NCBI RefSeq assembly: GCF_014803405.1
Contig: NZ_JACYFG010000006.1
Location: forward strand, 69,501-133,500
DNA length: 64,000 nt
Direction of reading: 5' to 3'
Source: Pelagicoccus enzymogenes
GTDB lineage: Bacteria; Verrucomicrobiota; Verrucomicrobiia; Opitutales; Opitutaceae
In this document: one piece after another, positions 50,506 through 58,765 of the stretch
Position numbering within the stretch: the stretch's first letter is position 1
Layout: the number at the start of each line of letters is the position of its first letter
Translations under genes and position numbers: made by a program
The notes under the pieces: model-generated
What the model was told of the DNA's origin: nothing
Seen by the model: only the letters and a program-made list of their open reading frames with translations
The model's database searches: none

Positions 50506-52293
50506 TTAGTCCCCCTTCGTTTCCTGTAGGAATTGCTGGCGAGTGATGTCATGCAAAGTCACGACTCCCACAACACGTCCCTCGTCCAAGCGACTTACAA
50601 CCGGCAGCGCGATCCACTCCGTATTCACAAACTGCTTCGCAGCCTCCCGTATCCTCGTGTCTGGATACACCTTCGGGAAAGTGTCGGAAATAAAGATGTC
50701 CCGTACCTGCTTTTTCGGCGATTGAGCGCTCACGATCTTAACCCCCTTGCGGTGCACCAATCCGACGTAGTGCATCTCGTCGTCCACAACTGGATACACT
50801 TTGAAGCCCTCGCCCTTGATTTTCTTCCATGCATCGGCCAAGGACATGTCAGCTCGCAGAGTATGGACCGTATTGGTCATGATCGAACCTACCGGCATGT
50901 TCTGCCAACCTTGGCTCGGCCGCAAAATCGGAAATTTGCGCAAGTTGATTCCATCCTGGATCAGGAGAGCTTCATAAATCGGGACGTGGCGCAGCTTGGT
51001 AGCGATCGCGTAAGACGTCAGGTTCGCTAGCATAATCGGCAGGATCAGGTTGTAGTCGCGCGTCAGCTCGAAGATGATAAGGATCGAAGTGACGGGAGCC
51101 CGGATAACTCCTGCGAACAGCGCCCCCATTCCCACCAAGGCGAGCACGTGCGGCAACAGTCCCGTCTCCGTCGTAAACGTTTCGGAGATTACCCCGATCG
51201 CTCCGCCTAGCATGGCGCCAATGAAAAGCGTGGGCGCGAAAATCCCGCCAGATCCCCCGCTTGAGTAGGAAAAGATTGTCGCCGCAAATTTTCCCAGGAA
51301 CAAAGCCAGCAAGACACCTAGTCCCAAACTCCCAGCCAAGGCCGAGGAAAGATCGAGGTATCCGATTCCGAAAACCCCCATGTGCCCAAGGTTCGAATAC
51401 ACCAAAGCTCCCACGCAGCCCGTAAGCAAGCCTCCCAAGCCCGGCATCATCCAGCTGTAGCGTCCTCGTACCAGCTTCACGCGTTCCCGCGCCCGCAACA
51501 AGCACTCAACGAAGGCATGCGACACGAAGCCGGCCAATACCCCTAGCACCAGACTCATCACCAAGCTCATGCCAGAAAGGTGGTCGGGATGCAGAGGGAC
51601 TTGAAACATGGCGTCCGTCCCCAGCAAGGAACGCTCTATCACCGCCGCGATCACCGCGACCATGACGATTCCCGCGAAGGCCTTGTGCTTCATGTCGCCC
51701 ATGATCTCCTCGATCGCAAAGACGATCGCCGCCAGCGGCGTGTTGAAAGCCGCCGCGATCCCTCCCGCGCAACCCAGCGGAATCAAAGCCATGATCTGGC
51801 GAGGAGCCAAGCCGAACCAGCGCCCCACCCACGAGGCGATCGCCGCCGAGAGGTGAACGGTCGGCCCTTCGCGTCCTAGGCTCGCGCCCGTGCCGATCGA
51901 AGCGGTCCCCAGCAAAAACTTGCCCACGGCAGCCCGAAAGCGAATGCGGCCAAACTTCAGGAAATAGGCAGCCTTAACTTGCGGAATTCCGCTCCCTGCC
52001 GCCTCCGGCGCCCAATGCTTGATCAGGAAACCCACCACCAAGCCGCCCAGAGCCGGCAGCAAAATTAAGGCCGCCACCCCCATCCAGCCCGGAATCTGGC
52101 TCACCCGATAGATCCAATTCTCCTCCGCCCAGTGAATCGACTGGTGAAAGGCCACAGCGCTCAAGCCGCTGAGAACCCCGATCAATATCGCCAAAACGTT
52201 GAAACGGCTCCTTTGGCTCAAGGCTAGCCGTTCCATCAAATCCGCGATCCAGCGACGGGATACACGATAAAAAGATCTATCGCTACGTGACAT
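50506..52293 (-). CDS. CLC chloride channel/antiporter with C-terminal CBS pair
   Basis: A 595-residue membrane protein. The CLC domain (about 25-430) has GSGIPQVKAAY, the gating Glu in GREGPTVHLSA, and GGIFAPTLFIGA, with some ten or more membrane helices. Presence of the GREGP Glu fits a Cl-/H+ exchanger. Two cytoplasmic CBS domains (about 465-520 and 530-590) probably sense nucleotides. The ATG giving MSRSDRSFYRV is chosen over one 11 codons upstream. Confidence 0.94.
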   Translation of the reverse strand: MSRSDRSFYRVSRRWIADLMERLALSQRSRFNVLAILIGVLSGLSAVAFHQSIHWAEENWIYRVSQIPGWMGVAALILLPALGGLVVGFLIKHWAPEAAGSGIPQVKAAYFLKFGRIRFRAAVGKFLLGTASIGTGASLGREGPTVHLSAAIASWVGRWFGLAPRQIMALIPLGCAGGIAAAFNTPLAAIVFAIEEIMGDMKHKAFAGIVMVAVIAAVIERSLLGTDAMFQVPLHPDHLSGMSLVMSLVLGVLAGFVSHAFVECLLRARERVKLVRGRYSWMMPGLGGLLTGCVGALVYSNLGHMGVFGIGYLDLSSALAGSLGLGVLLALFLGKFAATIFSYSSGGSGGIFAPTLFIGAMLGGAIGVISETFTTETGLLPHVLALVGMGALFAGVIRAPVTSILIIFELTRDYNLILPIMLANLTSYAIATKLRHVPIYEALLIQDGINLRKFPILRPSQGWQNMPVGSIMTNTVHTLRADMSLADAWKKIKGEGFKVYPVVDDEMHYVGLVHRKGVKIVSAQSPKKQVRDIFISDTFPKVYPDTRIREAAKQFVNTEWIALPVVSRLDEGRVVGVVTLHDITRQQFLQETKGD

Positions 52294-52537
52294 GCAGGGC
52301 GCAAAGAAACCATACCCACGGCTCAAAACAATCCTTTAGTCGCCAAATCCCCAAGTAGCGCAGCTCAGCTGTCCCGCGGCCAGCAATCGAATTCCACCCT
52401 CGCCCCGATTCCCCGCCCGGCGCCTGCCCACATCTTCTGTTGCAAAAATCGCAAGCCCCCTCAAATAATCGCTTCCAATCGAAAGCATCGCGCTGCAAAA
52501 GGAACCACTTACCCAAGCGCCAATCCTACATATAGTT

Positions 52538-53239
52538 ATGAAGCAAATAAAACGGATCGCACTTGCCTGCCTAGGCTTCGTCCTCCTCGCGGCCACCGTC
52601 AACGCCGCGCCCAAGCGCGAGAAGCTGGTAGATCGCATCGTCGCCGGCGAGTACGTGCTCGAGGAAATCATGGCGGATCCCGCTACCGCCATTCCCGCCG
52701 ACATCCTGCAAGACGCCCAAGGAATCATCTTCACCCTCAACTACCGAGGCGGCATCATGCTCGGAGGCCACGCGGGCAACGGCATCCTCATCGCCAAGAA
52801 TCCGCTCAATCAAGAGTGGGGCGTTCCCGCCTTCGTAAAAACGGGCGGAGCCAACATCGGCCTCCAGCTCGGCGTCAAGGAATTCGACGCGGTCTACGTG
52901 ATCATGGATCTCGACACCATGCGAAAAGCCTACTCGGGCCGCTTCGATTTCGGCGCGGACGCCGCAGCCGTCGCTGGTCCGCTCGAAAGCTCGCGCGAAG
53001 CCCGCCAAAGCCAGGATTACAAGAACGCAAAGATACTCGTCTACTCCAACAAGAAGGGCCTCTTCGCAGGCGTAGCAGTGAAGGCCGGCTGGGTTTCCCC
53101 CGACAACCGCGCCACCCAAACGTTCTACAACACCGACTACAACATGCCGGAAATCGTGATGAGCGACTGGTTCGACCTTCCCGTCGAAGCCAACGCCCTG
53201 CTCCAGCGCCTCAACTACTACACCGGCGGCGGACGCTAA
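52538..53239 (+). CDS. SYLF/Ysc84-domain lipid-binding protein
   Basis: A 233-residue secreted protein with a Sec signal peptide (about 1-23, ending VNAA). The SYLF domain covers most of the rest: DAQGIIFTLNYRGGIMLGGHAG, GVPAFVKTGGANIGLQLGVKEFDAVYVIMD and SNKKGLFAGVAVKAGW. Such domains bind phosphoinositides in eukaryotes; bacterial copies are periplasmic or outer-membrane linked with unknown role. It stands alone, with a terminator 28 bp downstream. Confidence 0.9.
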   Translation: MKQIKRIALACLGFVLLAATVNAAPKREKLVDRIVAGEYVLEEIMADPATAIPADILQDAQGIIFTLNYRGGIMLGGHAGNGILIAKNPLNQEWGVPAFVKTGGANIGLQLGVKEFDAVYVIMDLDTMRKAYSGRFDFGADAAAVAGPLESSREARQSQDYKNAKILVYSNKKGLFAGVAVKAGWVSPDNRATQTFYNTDYNMPEIVMSDWFDLPVEANALLQRLNYYTGGGR

Positions 53240-53266
53240 AACGAAGAGCCAAGCATCAGCTTTCCC

Positions 53267-53295
53267 AGCCCATCCCTCACCGGATGGGCTTTTTG
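53267..53295 (+). terminator. Terminator of the SYLF-domain gene
   Basis: AGCCCATCC and GGATGGGCT form a perfect 9-bp stem with a six-base loop, followed by a short T tract. Confidence 0.9.
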
Positions 53296-53391
53296 CTGAA
53301 CGACATTAAGGCGCCAACACCTGTGCTTTCAAAGCATGGCGTGAGAACCGTGCCGACGAGCGCCCAGCTGACAAAACAAGGCCAAGTCTGA

Positions 53392-54081
53392 TTACTTCAG
53401 GAATCGACGCGCCACGCCAGCAAGGCCAAGCAAACCGAGTCCAAGAAGAGCAAGAGTAGACCCAGAGTCAGGAACTGCGACATCAATGCTTGCGAGGTAG
53501 AAATCTTCGCTCGGGCCTCCGGTAGGGTCGGAGATCCCGCCCGAATGCGCGAAAGTAAAAACGGTACCCGTCAGCAGCCCCAGCGGGTGAACAGTGCCCA
53601 CCCCTTTGGGAAGGCCATACGAAACGCCATTCAGAAGGAAAGTCCCCCCATCGACCCAATTTAGAATGCCATGCTTGTCTGAGCGGAGTTCTATTTTGGA
53701 CAGGGTTACCACTTGATCGAAAGTGAGGATCAACGTCTCGCCCACATCAATATTGTCGTCAGAGAGGACAATTGGATTAATGGATTTATACACGCCCAGA
53801 CCCGCGCCTTTCACGTCTGTCCAACCAGCTTCGCTGTCCTGGATAGCGAACGCTGCATTGCCCCCAAACATCGCCGAAGCAGTAACGGACAAACCGTCTT
53901 TGACGTAGGTCAACGTTGGATTCCCCACCCTATCATTACTGTTGGAAAAACCGTCGACCGGCAGGAAATCGCCTGCCCCATTCGGCTTATCGAGTTTGTA
54001 AAAATCGAAACGAATAGCACTAACCGATGAAACAGCGCCTAATGCGGCGACTGTGAGCAGAACTAAATGTAATGTTTTCAT
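53392..54081 (-). CDS. VPDSG-CTERM surface protein
   Basis: A 229-residue exported protein. It has an N-terminal signal peptide (about 1-22, ending SVSA), a beta-sandwich region with several Gly/Thr-rich strands, and a C-terminal sorting tail VPDSGSTLALLGLGLLGLAG followed by ARRFLK. VPDSG is a PEP-CTERM variant used in Verrucomicrobiota; the tail is removed by an exosortase-type enzyme. No exosortase gene is in this window. The ligand or role of the body domain is unknown. Confidence 0.9.
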   Translation of the reverse strand: MKTLHLVLLTVAALGAVSSVSAIRFDFYKLDKPNGAGDFLPVDGFSNSNDRVGNPTLTYVKDGLSVTASAMFGGNAAFAIQDSEAGWTDVKGAGLGVYKSINPIVLSDDNIDVGETLILTFDQVVTLSKIELRSDKHGILNWVDGGTFLLNGVSYGLPKGVGTVHPLGLLTGTVFTFAHSGGISDPTGGPSEDFYLASIDVAVPDSGSTLALLGLGLLGLAGVARRFLK

Positions 54082-54375
54082 TTTAAGAAGAACAGAGTTG
54101 AGCTTCTAAAAAATGGGGCTCCGACGCCCTTGATCCTTAAAGTCAGCCAATTTTACCCGCACATCTACGGCTTTCCGTTAAGTGCTTAGGTTCTTCATTC
54201 TTGGACCTAAAAGATTTCCTCGCCCCCGATGAATCCAACGCAGGTCTCGTAAGCGCACCTTGGAATGAACCACGCAATAGCCGAAATCTCGCTACCAAGC
54301 AGCAACTTCGTAAAATGCAAATACGCCCCCCGATAGAATTGTCTGAAGCTTACAACGGCATTGATAATACCGCAA
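54082..54375. other. Intergenic region between the VPDSG gene and dppC
   Basis: A 294-bp stretch. A short frame beginning at 54201 on the + strand runs into the antisense of dppC and lacks coding character. The VPDSG gene promoter should lie here; no confident boxes or terminator were seen. Confidence 0.5.
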
Positions 54376-55143
54376 CTAGTTCCGAACGAATCTTACCAAG
54401 CCCAGCACTAAGCAAAGGGCCACCCCCGGCCAGATCACGAAAGCGGGACTGTGCAGCAACAAGCCCTGCCCCGTGCGCAGCAGCGTCCCCAGCTCCGCCC
54501 AATTCGGGTCCCCCGCCAAGCCTAGAAAGGTCAAGGCGCTGAGCTCCAGCAGGGCGAAAGCAAATACCAACTTCCAAAGCCCCAGCAACTGCGGCCAGAG
54601 GTTCGGCCAAATCGTGAAGCGAAACCGGTGCCAAACAGAACCGCCGATCGCCCGGCTGGCTTCCACGTAGGCCGTCCCGTTGAGTTCGCCCCAGAGCACC
54701 CGCAATTGGCGAAAAGCGAACGGCACTCCCGCAGCCCCAATCGCAATGGTCAGGGCAAGCGGACCTCGCTCCATGAACGTCACCACCAGCAAGCCGATGA
54801 AAATAGCGGGCATGGCGATACCAAACGACACGAAGGCTCGCACCAGCTTTCCCACGATCCGGCCGCCTGTCCGTTCCGCGGCCAATAGGATGGCCGACGC
54901 CACCAGAGCTGCCACGCTTCCCAGCAAGGCGAACAAGATGGAGTTTCCGGCTCCTCGCCAAATGCGGCTGAAATAATCCTGCCCCAAGCGATCCACTCCC
55001 AGCCAGTGACTCGCGCTCGAACCGCTGATTCGCAAGTCGAAGAAGGCCTGTTCATAAGGATCGAAAGGAGTCCACAGGATGCCCGCCGCAAGCGTTCCCA
55101 GGACAGCCAAAATCAAAAGGTTGATCCAACGCCCCTCGCTCAC
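54376..55143 (-). CDS. Peptide ABC transporter permease, DppC/OppC-like
   Basis: A 255-residue inner-membrane permease with about five or six membrane segments. It has the DppC-type block HWLGVDRLGQDYFSRIWRGA near the N-terminus and the EAA-loop region YVEASRAIGGSVWHRFRFTIWP. The start is a GTG that overlaps the dppB stop (GTGA), which avoids the 129-codon out-of-context extension. It is shorter than usual DppC (about 290-300), mainly at the N-terminus. It follows dppB and dppA in one operon. Confidence 0.87.
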   Translation of the reverse strand: MSEGRWINLLILAVLGTLAAGILWTPFDPYEQAFFDLRISGSSASHWLGVDRLGQDYFSRIWRGAGNSILFALLGSVAALVASAILLAAERTGGRIVGKLVRAFVSFGIAMPAIFIGLLVVTFMERGPLALTIAIGAAGVPFAFRQLRVLWGELNGTAYVEASRAIGGSVWHRFRFTIWPNLWPQLLGLWKLVFAFALLELSALTFLGLAGDPNWAELGTLLRTGQGLLLHSPAFVIWPGVALCLVLGLVRFVRN

Positions 55144-56150
55144 CCCCGAACCTCCTTCCGGGGATTCAGCTTGAAAACGATCATGTCCGAGACGAAGGCC
55201 ACAAAGATCACCAGAAGCACGAGGAAGGTCAGCAGGTTTTGAGCTACGAAGACATCTCGCTCCAATATGGCCGTCACCAGATACCGCCCGATTCCCGGCC
55301 AGGAAAACACCGTCTCGGTTAGAAAGGCCCCGCCCAGCAAAGCCCCAAACGAGGTGCCGATCACCGTAACGGTCGGCCCCGCCGACATCCGCAAAAGGTG
55401 CCTCCAAAGGATCCGCATCGGTCCGTATCCACGCGAACGCAGAGCCACGATGAAAGCCTGCAGTTCCGGTTCCTGCAGGCGAGCGTAGGTCACCGAGGAG
55501 ACCCCCGCGGCCGGAAAGACCGATAAGCATAAAGCAGGTAGAACGATATGAGAAAACGCTCCTCCCAAAGCTTGCAAGTTCCCCGCGATCGCCGAATCCA
55601 AAATCAGGAAGCCCGTCACGCTATCTGGAGGAATGGCTGCCATGTCGAAGCGCCCTCCCATCGGAAACCAACCCAGCCACAACGATCCCACCACCAGAAG
55701 CAAGATACCGATCCAGAAAATCGGAACCACCAGACCGATCGCCCCGACCCAGCCGGCAAGCCGAGCCACCCATGGATGCGTCCCTAAAGCCCCCACCAAG
55801 GCCACGCTCAACCCAACCCCTACGCCGACGACCAAGGCGCACAAGCTCAGCTCCAAGGTGGCTGGCATAAAAGCTCGAAAGTCTTCCGTAGTGGCCCTTC
55901 CACTACTCAAGCTGCTTCCCCACTCACCCCCCAGGAACTGCTTCTGCGAGATGAAATAGCGTTCCACAAAAGGACGATCCAAGCCCAATCGCTCTCGCTC
56001 GAGAGCAACCCGCTCCGCGTCGACCGTCTTGCCGAATCGCAAGGCAACCGGATCGCCCGGAATCGCGTCGATCGCCGCAAAAATCGCCAAACTCGCAAAG
56101 AAATAGAGCGCGAAAAAAAAGGGGATTTTCCTGAGCAAAGCCAGTGACAC
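55140..56150 (-). CDS. Peptide ABC transporter permease, DppB/OppB-like
   Basis: A 336-residue permease. The first membrane segment (about 7-27) leads to DAIPGDPVALRFGK and a periplasmic region with RLGLDRPFVERYF, both typical of DppB. Further membrane segments follow, and an EAA-like loop has VALRSRGYGPMRILWRHLL. The GTG start 57 bp after dppA is chosen because membrane segment 1 begins soon after it; upstream codons lie in unrelated sequence. Confidence 0.88.
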   Translation of the reverse strand: MSLALLRKIPFFFALYFFASLAIFAAIDAIPGDPVALRFGKTVDAERVALERERLGLDRPFVERYFISQKQFLGGEWGSSLSSGRATTEDFRAFMPATLELSLCALVVGVGVGLSVALVGALGTHPWVARLAGWVGAIGLVVPIFWIGILLLVVGSLWLGWFPMGGRFDMAAIPPDSVTGFLILDSAIAGNLQALGGAFSHIVLPALCLSVFPAAGVSSVTYARLQEPELQAFIVALRSRGYGPMRILWRHLLRMSAGPTVTVIGTSFGALLGGAFLTETVFSWPGIGRYLVTAILERDVFVAQNLLTFLVLLVIFVAFVSDMIVFKLNPRKEVRG

Positions 56151-56206
56151 GCCTGAAACTACAACCGCCTTGACCCAACGATGCGACTCGAAAACTGGCA
56201 AGCTCC

Positions 56207-57796
56207 CTACTGCGACTTCACCTGCACCTCGCTCAACCGCAAGTCGCCGATCTTCTGCAGCTTGAATCCCTCGAACCGGGAGCTGAGCACCACGATATTG
56301 TCGCCGTGACAAAGCGGCAGGATCGGCAAATCCCGTTTCCAGAGAGCCAATGCCGCTTCGTAGAGGCGGGCACGTTCCGCCGTGTCCGTCGTCTTGCGAG
56401 CGGTCAGCAGCAGTTCGTCCATATCCTCATTTCTATAAAAGCTGTAGTTGGTCGCGGTCCCCTTCTCCGCCGCCCAACTCCCGAAAAACACGCTGAGAAA
56501 ATTGTCCGTGTCGCCGTTGTCTCCAACCCAGCCGATCAATGCCGTCTCGAAGTCTCCATTTCGCAAGCGGTCCAGCTGCGTCTTGAAGTCGAGCGACACC
56601 ACTTTCGCCGGGACGCCGATCGCCTCGATCTGCCCTTTCATGAAGGTCGCTGCCATTACGGGATCAGGCAAATAAGGACGCGGAGCATTCATGACCAAGA
56701 TCTCCAAAGGCTTCTCTTTGAATCGAGCCGCATACGGAGCGGCCAACTTGCGTGCCCTTTCGAGGTCATGCAATCGAGCGTCCTCAATTTCCGGATACCC
56801 CAAGAAGCCCTTCGGAAGCGGATAAACAGCCGGCCTTCCCGCGCCTTCCAGCGCCACCGTGGCAAACGCCTCCCTGTCCACTCCCAATGAGATCGCCCGA
56901 CGCAATTCGATGTCGGCGAGCCGTTCGTTTTCGAGGTTGAACGCCATGTAGCCGACGTTCAGACCCGCGTCTTCGTAAACAGTCAGTTCCGGATCGTTCC
57001 TCAAGGCTGCAACTTCAGTCGGCTGCAAGCCATCCATGCCATGAATCGCTCCCGACTTCAATTGCAGCAGACGAGTCGTGTTGTCGGGCACCACCTTCAA
57101 AACCAGACGTTCAAATGCCGGAGACTCTCCCCAATAGTCAGGATTCCGTTCCAGGATGATCGCTTCATTGCGGCGCCATTCCTTGAATCGGTAAGGTCCA
57201 GTCCCCACTGGATTGCGTTGTATTTCGCTTCCATACGTATCCAAGGACCTAGGACTGATCAACCATGCTGGGAACACCGCGAGCGAACGAAGCATCGCCG
57301 CATTGGGCTGGGCTAGCCGAATCTCCAAGGTCATTGGCCCAACCGCCTCCACAGCCTCCACATCTTGGTACAAATAGCTCCAATAGGAAAATGCTGCGTC
57401 CGCGAGATGGGCCGGGTGCGTCTCATCCAGCTGCCTCTGGAACGAAAAGGCAGCCGCCTCCGCATCCAACTCCGTGCCATCATGGAAGCGGACTCCCTCT
57501 CGAATTTCGAAACGATAAGTCAAGCCGTCGGGAGAAATTGAATACGACTTGGCCAGCCAGGGCTCTATCTCCAAGGTTCCACTCTTGAAACGTACCAGAC
57601 CTTCGCAAATCTGCGTGAGCGTGTTGACGGATTCGCCGTCGTCGATATCCGCTGGGTCCAGCTTCTGGGCATCGCTGCCGCGGGCGAAGATGAAAACTTT
57701 CGGAGTCTCTCCTTCCGGCTGCTCCGACCTCGAGCCACAGCCCAGGTGGAAAAGCGACGACAAGGAAAGGCACAGCACAAGCAGTCTCTTTATCAT
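56207..57796 (-). CDS. Peptide ABC transporter solute-binding lipoprotein, DppA/OppA-like
   Basis: A 529-residue SBP_bac_5-family protein with a lipoprotein signal peptide. The lipobox ends at LGC near residue 20, so it is anchored by a lipidated Cys. It has RFEIREGVRFHDGTELDAEA, NPVGTGPYRFKEWRRNE and a family-typical C-terminal lobe with DFETALIGWVGDNGD, the last part typical of dipeptide binders. Met at the fourth codon of the open frame is used as start. It begins the operon and is divergent from the PhzF-like gene, 111 bp away. Confidence 0.93.
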   Translation of the reverse strand: MIKRLLVLCLSLSSLFHLGCGSRSEQPEGETPKVFIFARGSDAQKLDPADIDDGESVNTLTQICEGLVRFKSGTLEIEPWLAKSYSISPDGLTYRFEIREGVRFHDGTELDAEAAAFSFQRQLDETHPAHLADAAFSYWSYLYQDVEAVEAVGPMTLEIRLAQPNAAMLRSLAVFPAWLISPRSLDTYGSEIQRNPVGTGPYRFKEWRRNEAIILERNPDYWGESPAFERLVLKVVPDNTTRLLQLKSGAIHGMDGLQPTEVAALRNDPELTVYEDAGLNVGYMAFNLENERLADIELRRAISLGVDREAFATVALEGAGRPAVYPLPKGFLGYPEIEDARLHDLERARKLAAPYAARFKEKPLEILVMNAPRPYLPDPVMAATFMKGQIEAIGVPAKVVSLDFKTQLDRLRNGDFETALIGWVGDNGDTDNFLSVFFGSWAAEKGTATNYSFYRNEDMDELLLTARKTTDTAERARLYEAALALWKRDLPILPLCHGDNIVVLSSRFEGFKLQKIGDLRLSEVQVKSQ

Positions 57797-57907
57797 TGCT
57801 ATCATCCAAGCAACTCAACTGCTCAAAGCAACCACCGAAGGTCTTGCGACCTACCTGCCCTTCGACAAAGTGTCGCAAGAGTCCAAGCCCATCCTACGAG
57901 ACCCGCC

Positions 57908-58690
57908 ATGAAACTACCGCTCATCACCGTCAACGCCTTCGCCACCCAAGCCTTTTCAGGCAATCCCGCAGCCGTTACCCTGCTTGACGCATGGCTCGAA
58001 GACTCCCTGATGCAGGCCATCGCCGCCCAAAACAACATCGCGGAAACTGCATTTTTGCTCAAGTCCGGCCCAGCGAGCTACCACATACGTTGGTTTACCC
58101 CCGCCGTCGAAGTTCCCCTCTGCGGACACGCCACCCTCGCCAGCGCTTTCGCCCTGAGAGAATGCTTCGGAGAAAAGGCAGAGAGCATCACCTTCCAGTC
58201 GCTTAGCGGACCGCTCTCAGTTACCTGCAAGGGGGAAACCTACACTTTGGACTTTCCTTCGCAGCCCCCATCAGCAGCTCCGACGCCCGACTGGTTCATC
58301 AACGCTTTCGGTGCGAACCCCATCGAATTTCACCAGTCCGCCTACTCCCTCGCCATCTTTCCCTCGCAAGAGATCGTAGCCGCCCTCGATCCTGACTTCC
58401 CTTTGCTAGCCAAGACCAAGGGATCCAACGTCATCGTCTCCGCTCCGGGGAATGAACACGATTTCGTCTCCCGGTTCTTTGCCCCCGCCGACGGCATCGA
58501 CGAGGATCCCGTCACGGGGTCCGCCCATTGCATCCTGACCCCCTACTGGGCAAAACGCCTGAAAAAGTCGAAACTGACGGCTCGACAAATTAGTCCGCGC
58601 GGTGGCGAACTTCTCTGCGATCTGGTAGGCGACCGGGTACGAATCACCGGCAAAGCTCTGCTCTACAGCGAAGCGACAATTTACGTATAA
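57908..58690 (+). CDS. PhzF-family isomerase/epimerase-like protein
   Basis: A 260-residue enzyme with the diaminopimelate-epimerase-like fold of the PhzF family. It has VNAFATQAFSGNPAAVTLL, the catalytic Glu in NNIAETAF, CGHATLASAFALR and DEDPVTGSAHCILTPYWAK. Functions in the family vary; the phenazine pathway itself is not present here. The ATG giving MKLPLITVNAF is preferred. Confidence 0.93.
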   Translation: MKLPLITVNAFATQAFSGNPAAVTLLDAWLEDSLMQAIAAQNNIAETAFLLKSGPASYHIRWFTPAVEVPLCGHATLASAFALRECFGEKAESITFQSLSGPLSVTCKGETYTLDFPSQPPSAAPTPDWFINAFGANPIEFHQSAYSLAIFPSQEIVAALDPDFPLLAKTKGSNVIVSAPGNEHDFVSRFFAPADGIDEDPVTGSAHCILTPYWAKRLKKSKLTARQISPRGGELLCDLVGDRVRITGKALLYSEATIYV

Positions 58691-58700
58691 CCGATAAACA

Positions 58701-58731
58701 AAAACGCCAGGCCCAAGGGCCTGGCGTTTGC
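58701..58731. terminator. Bidirectional terminator between phzF-like and PEPCK-like genes
   Basis: AAACGCCAGGCCC and GGGCCTGGCGTTT form a long stem with a small loop. T-runs follow on both strands, longer on the minus strand. Confidence 0.88.
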
Positions 58732-58765
58732 TTGAAATAGGGGCCTTTCGCGAATGGCCGCGACT

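Noticed and set aside
54201-54542. Small + strand gene near dppC
   Set aside because: Its second half is antisense to dppC and reads as Pro/Ser/Arg low complexity; no homologous motif or ribosome site.
57908-58690. Phenazine biosynthesis cluster suggested by the PhzF-like gene
   Set aside because: No other phz genes are nearby; PhzF-family proteins are common outside phenazine pathways.
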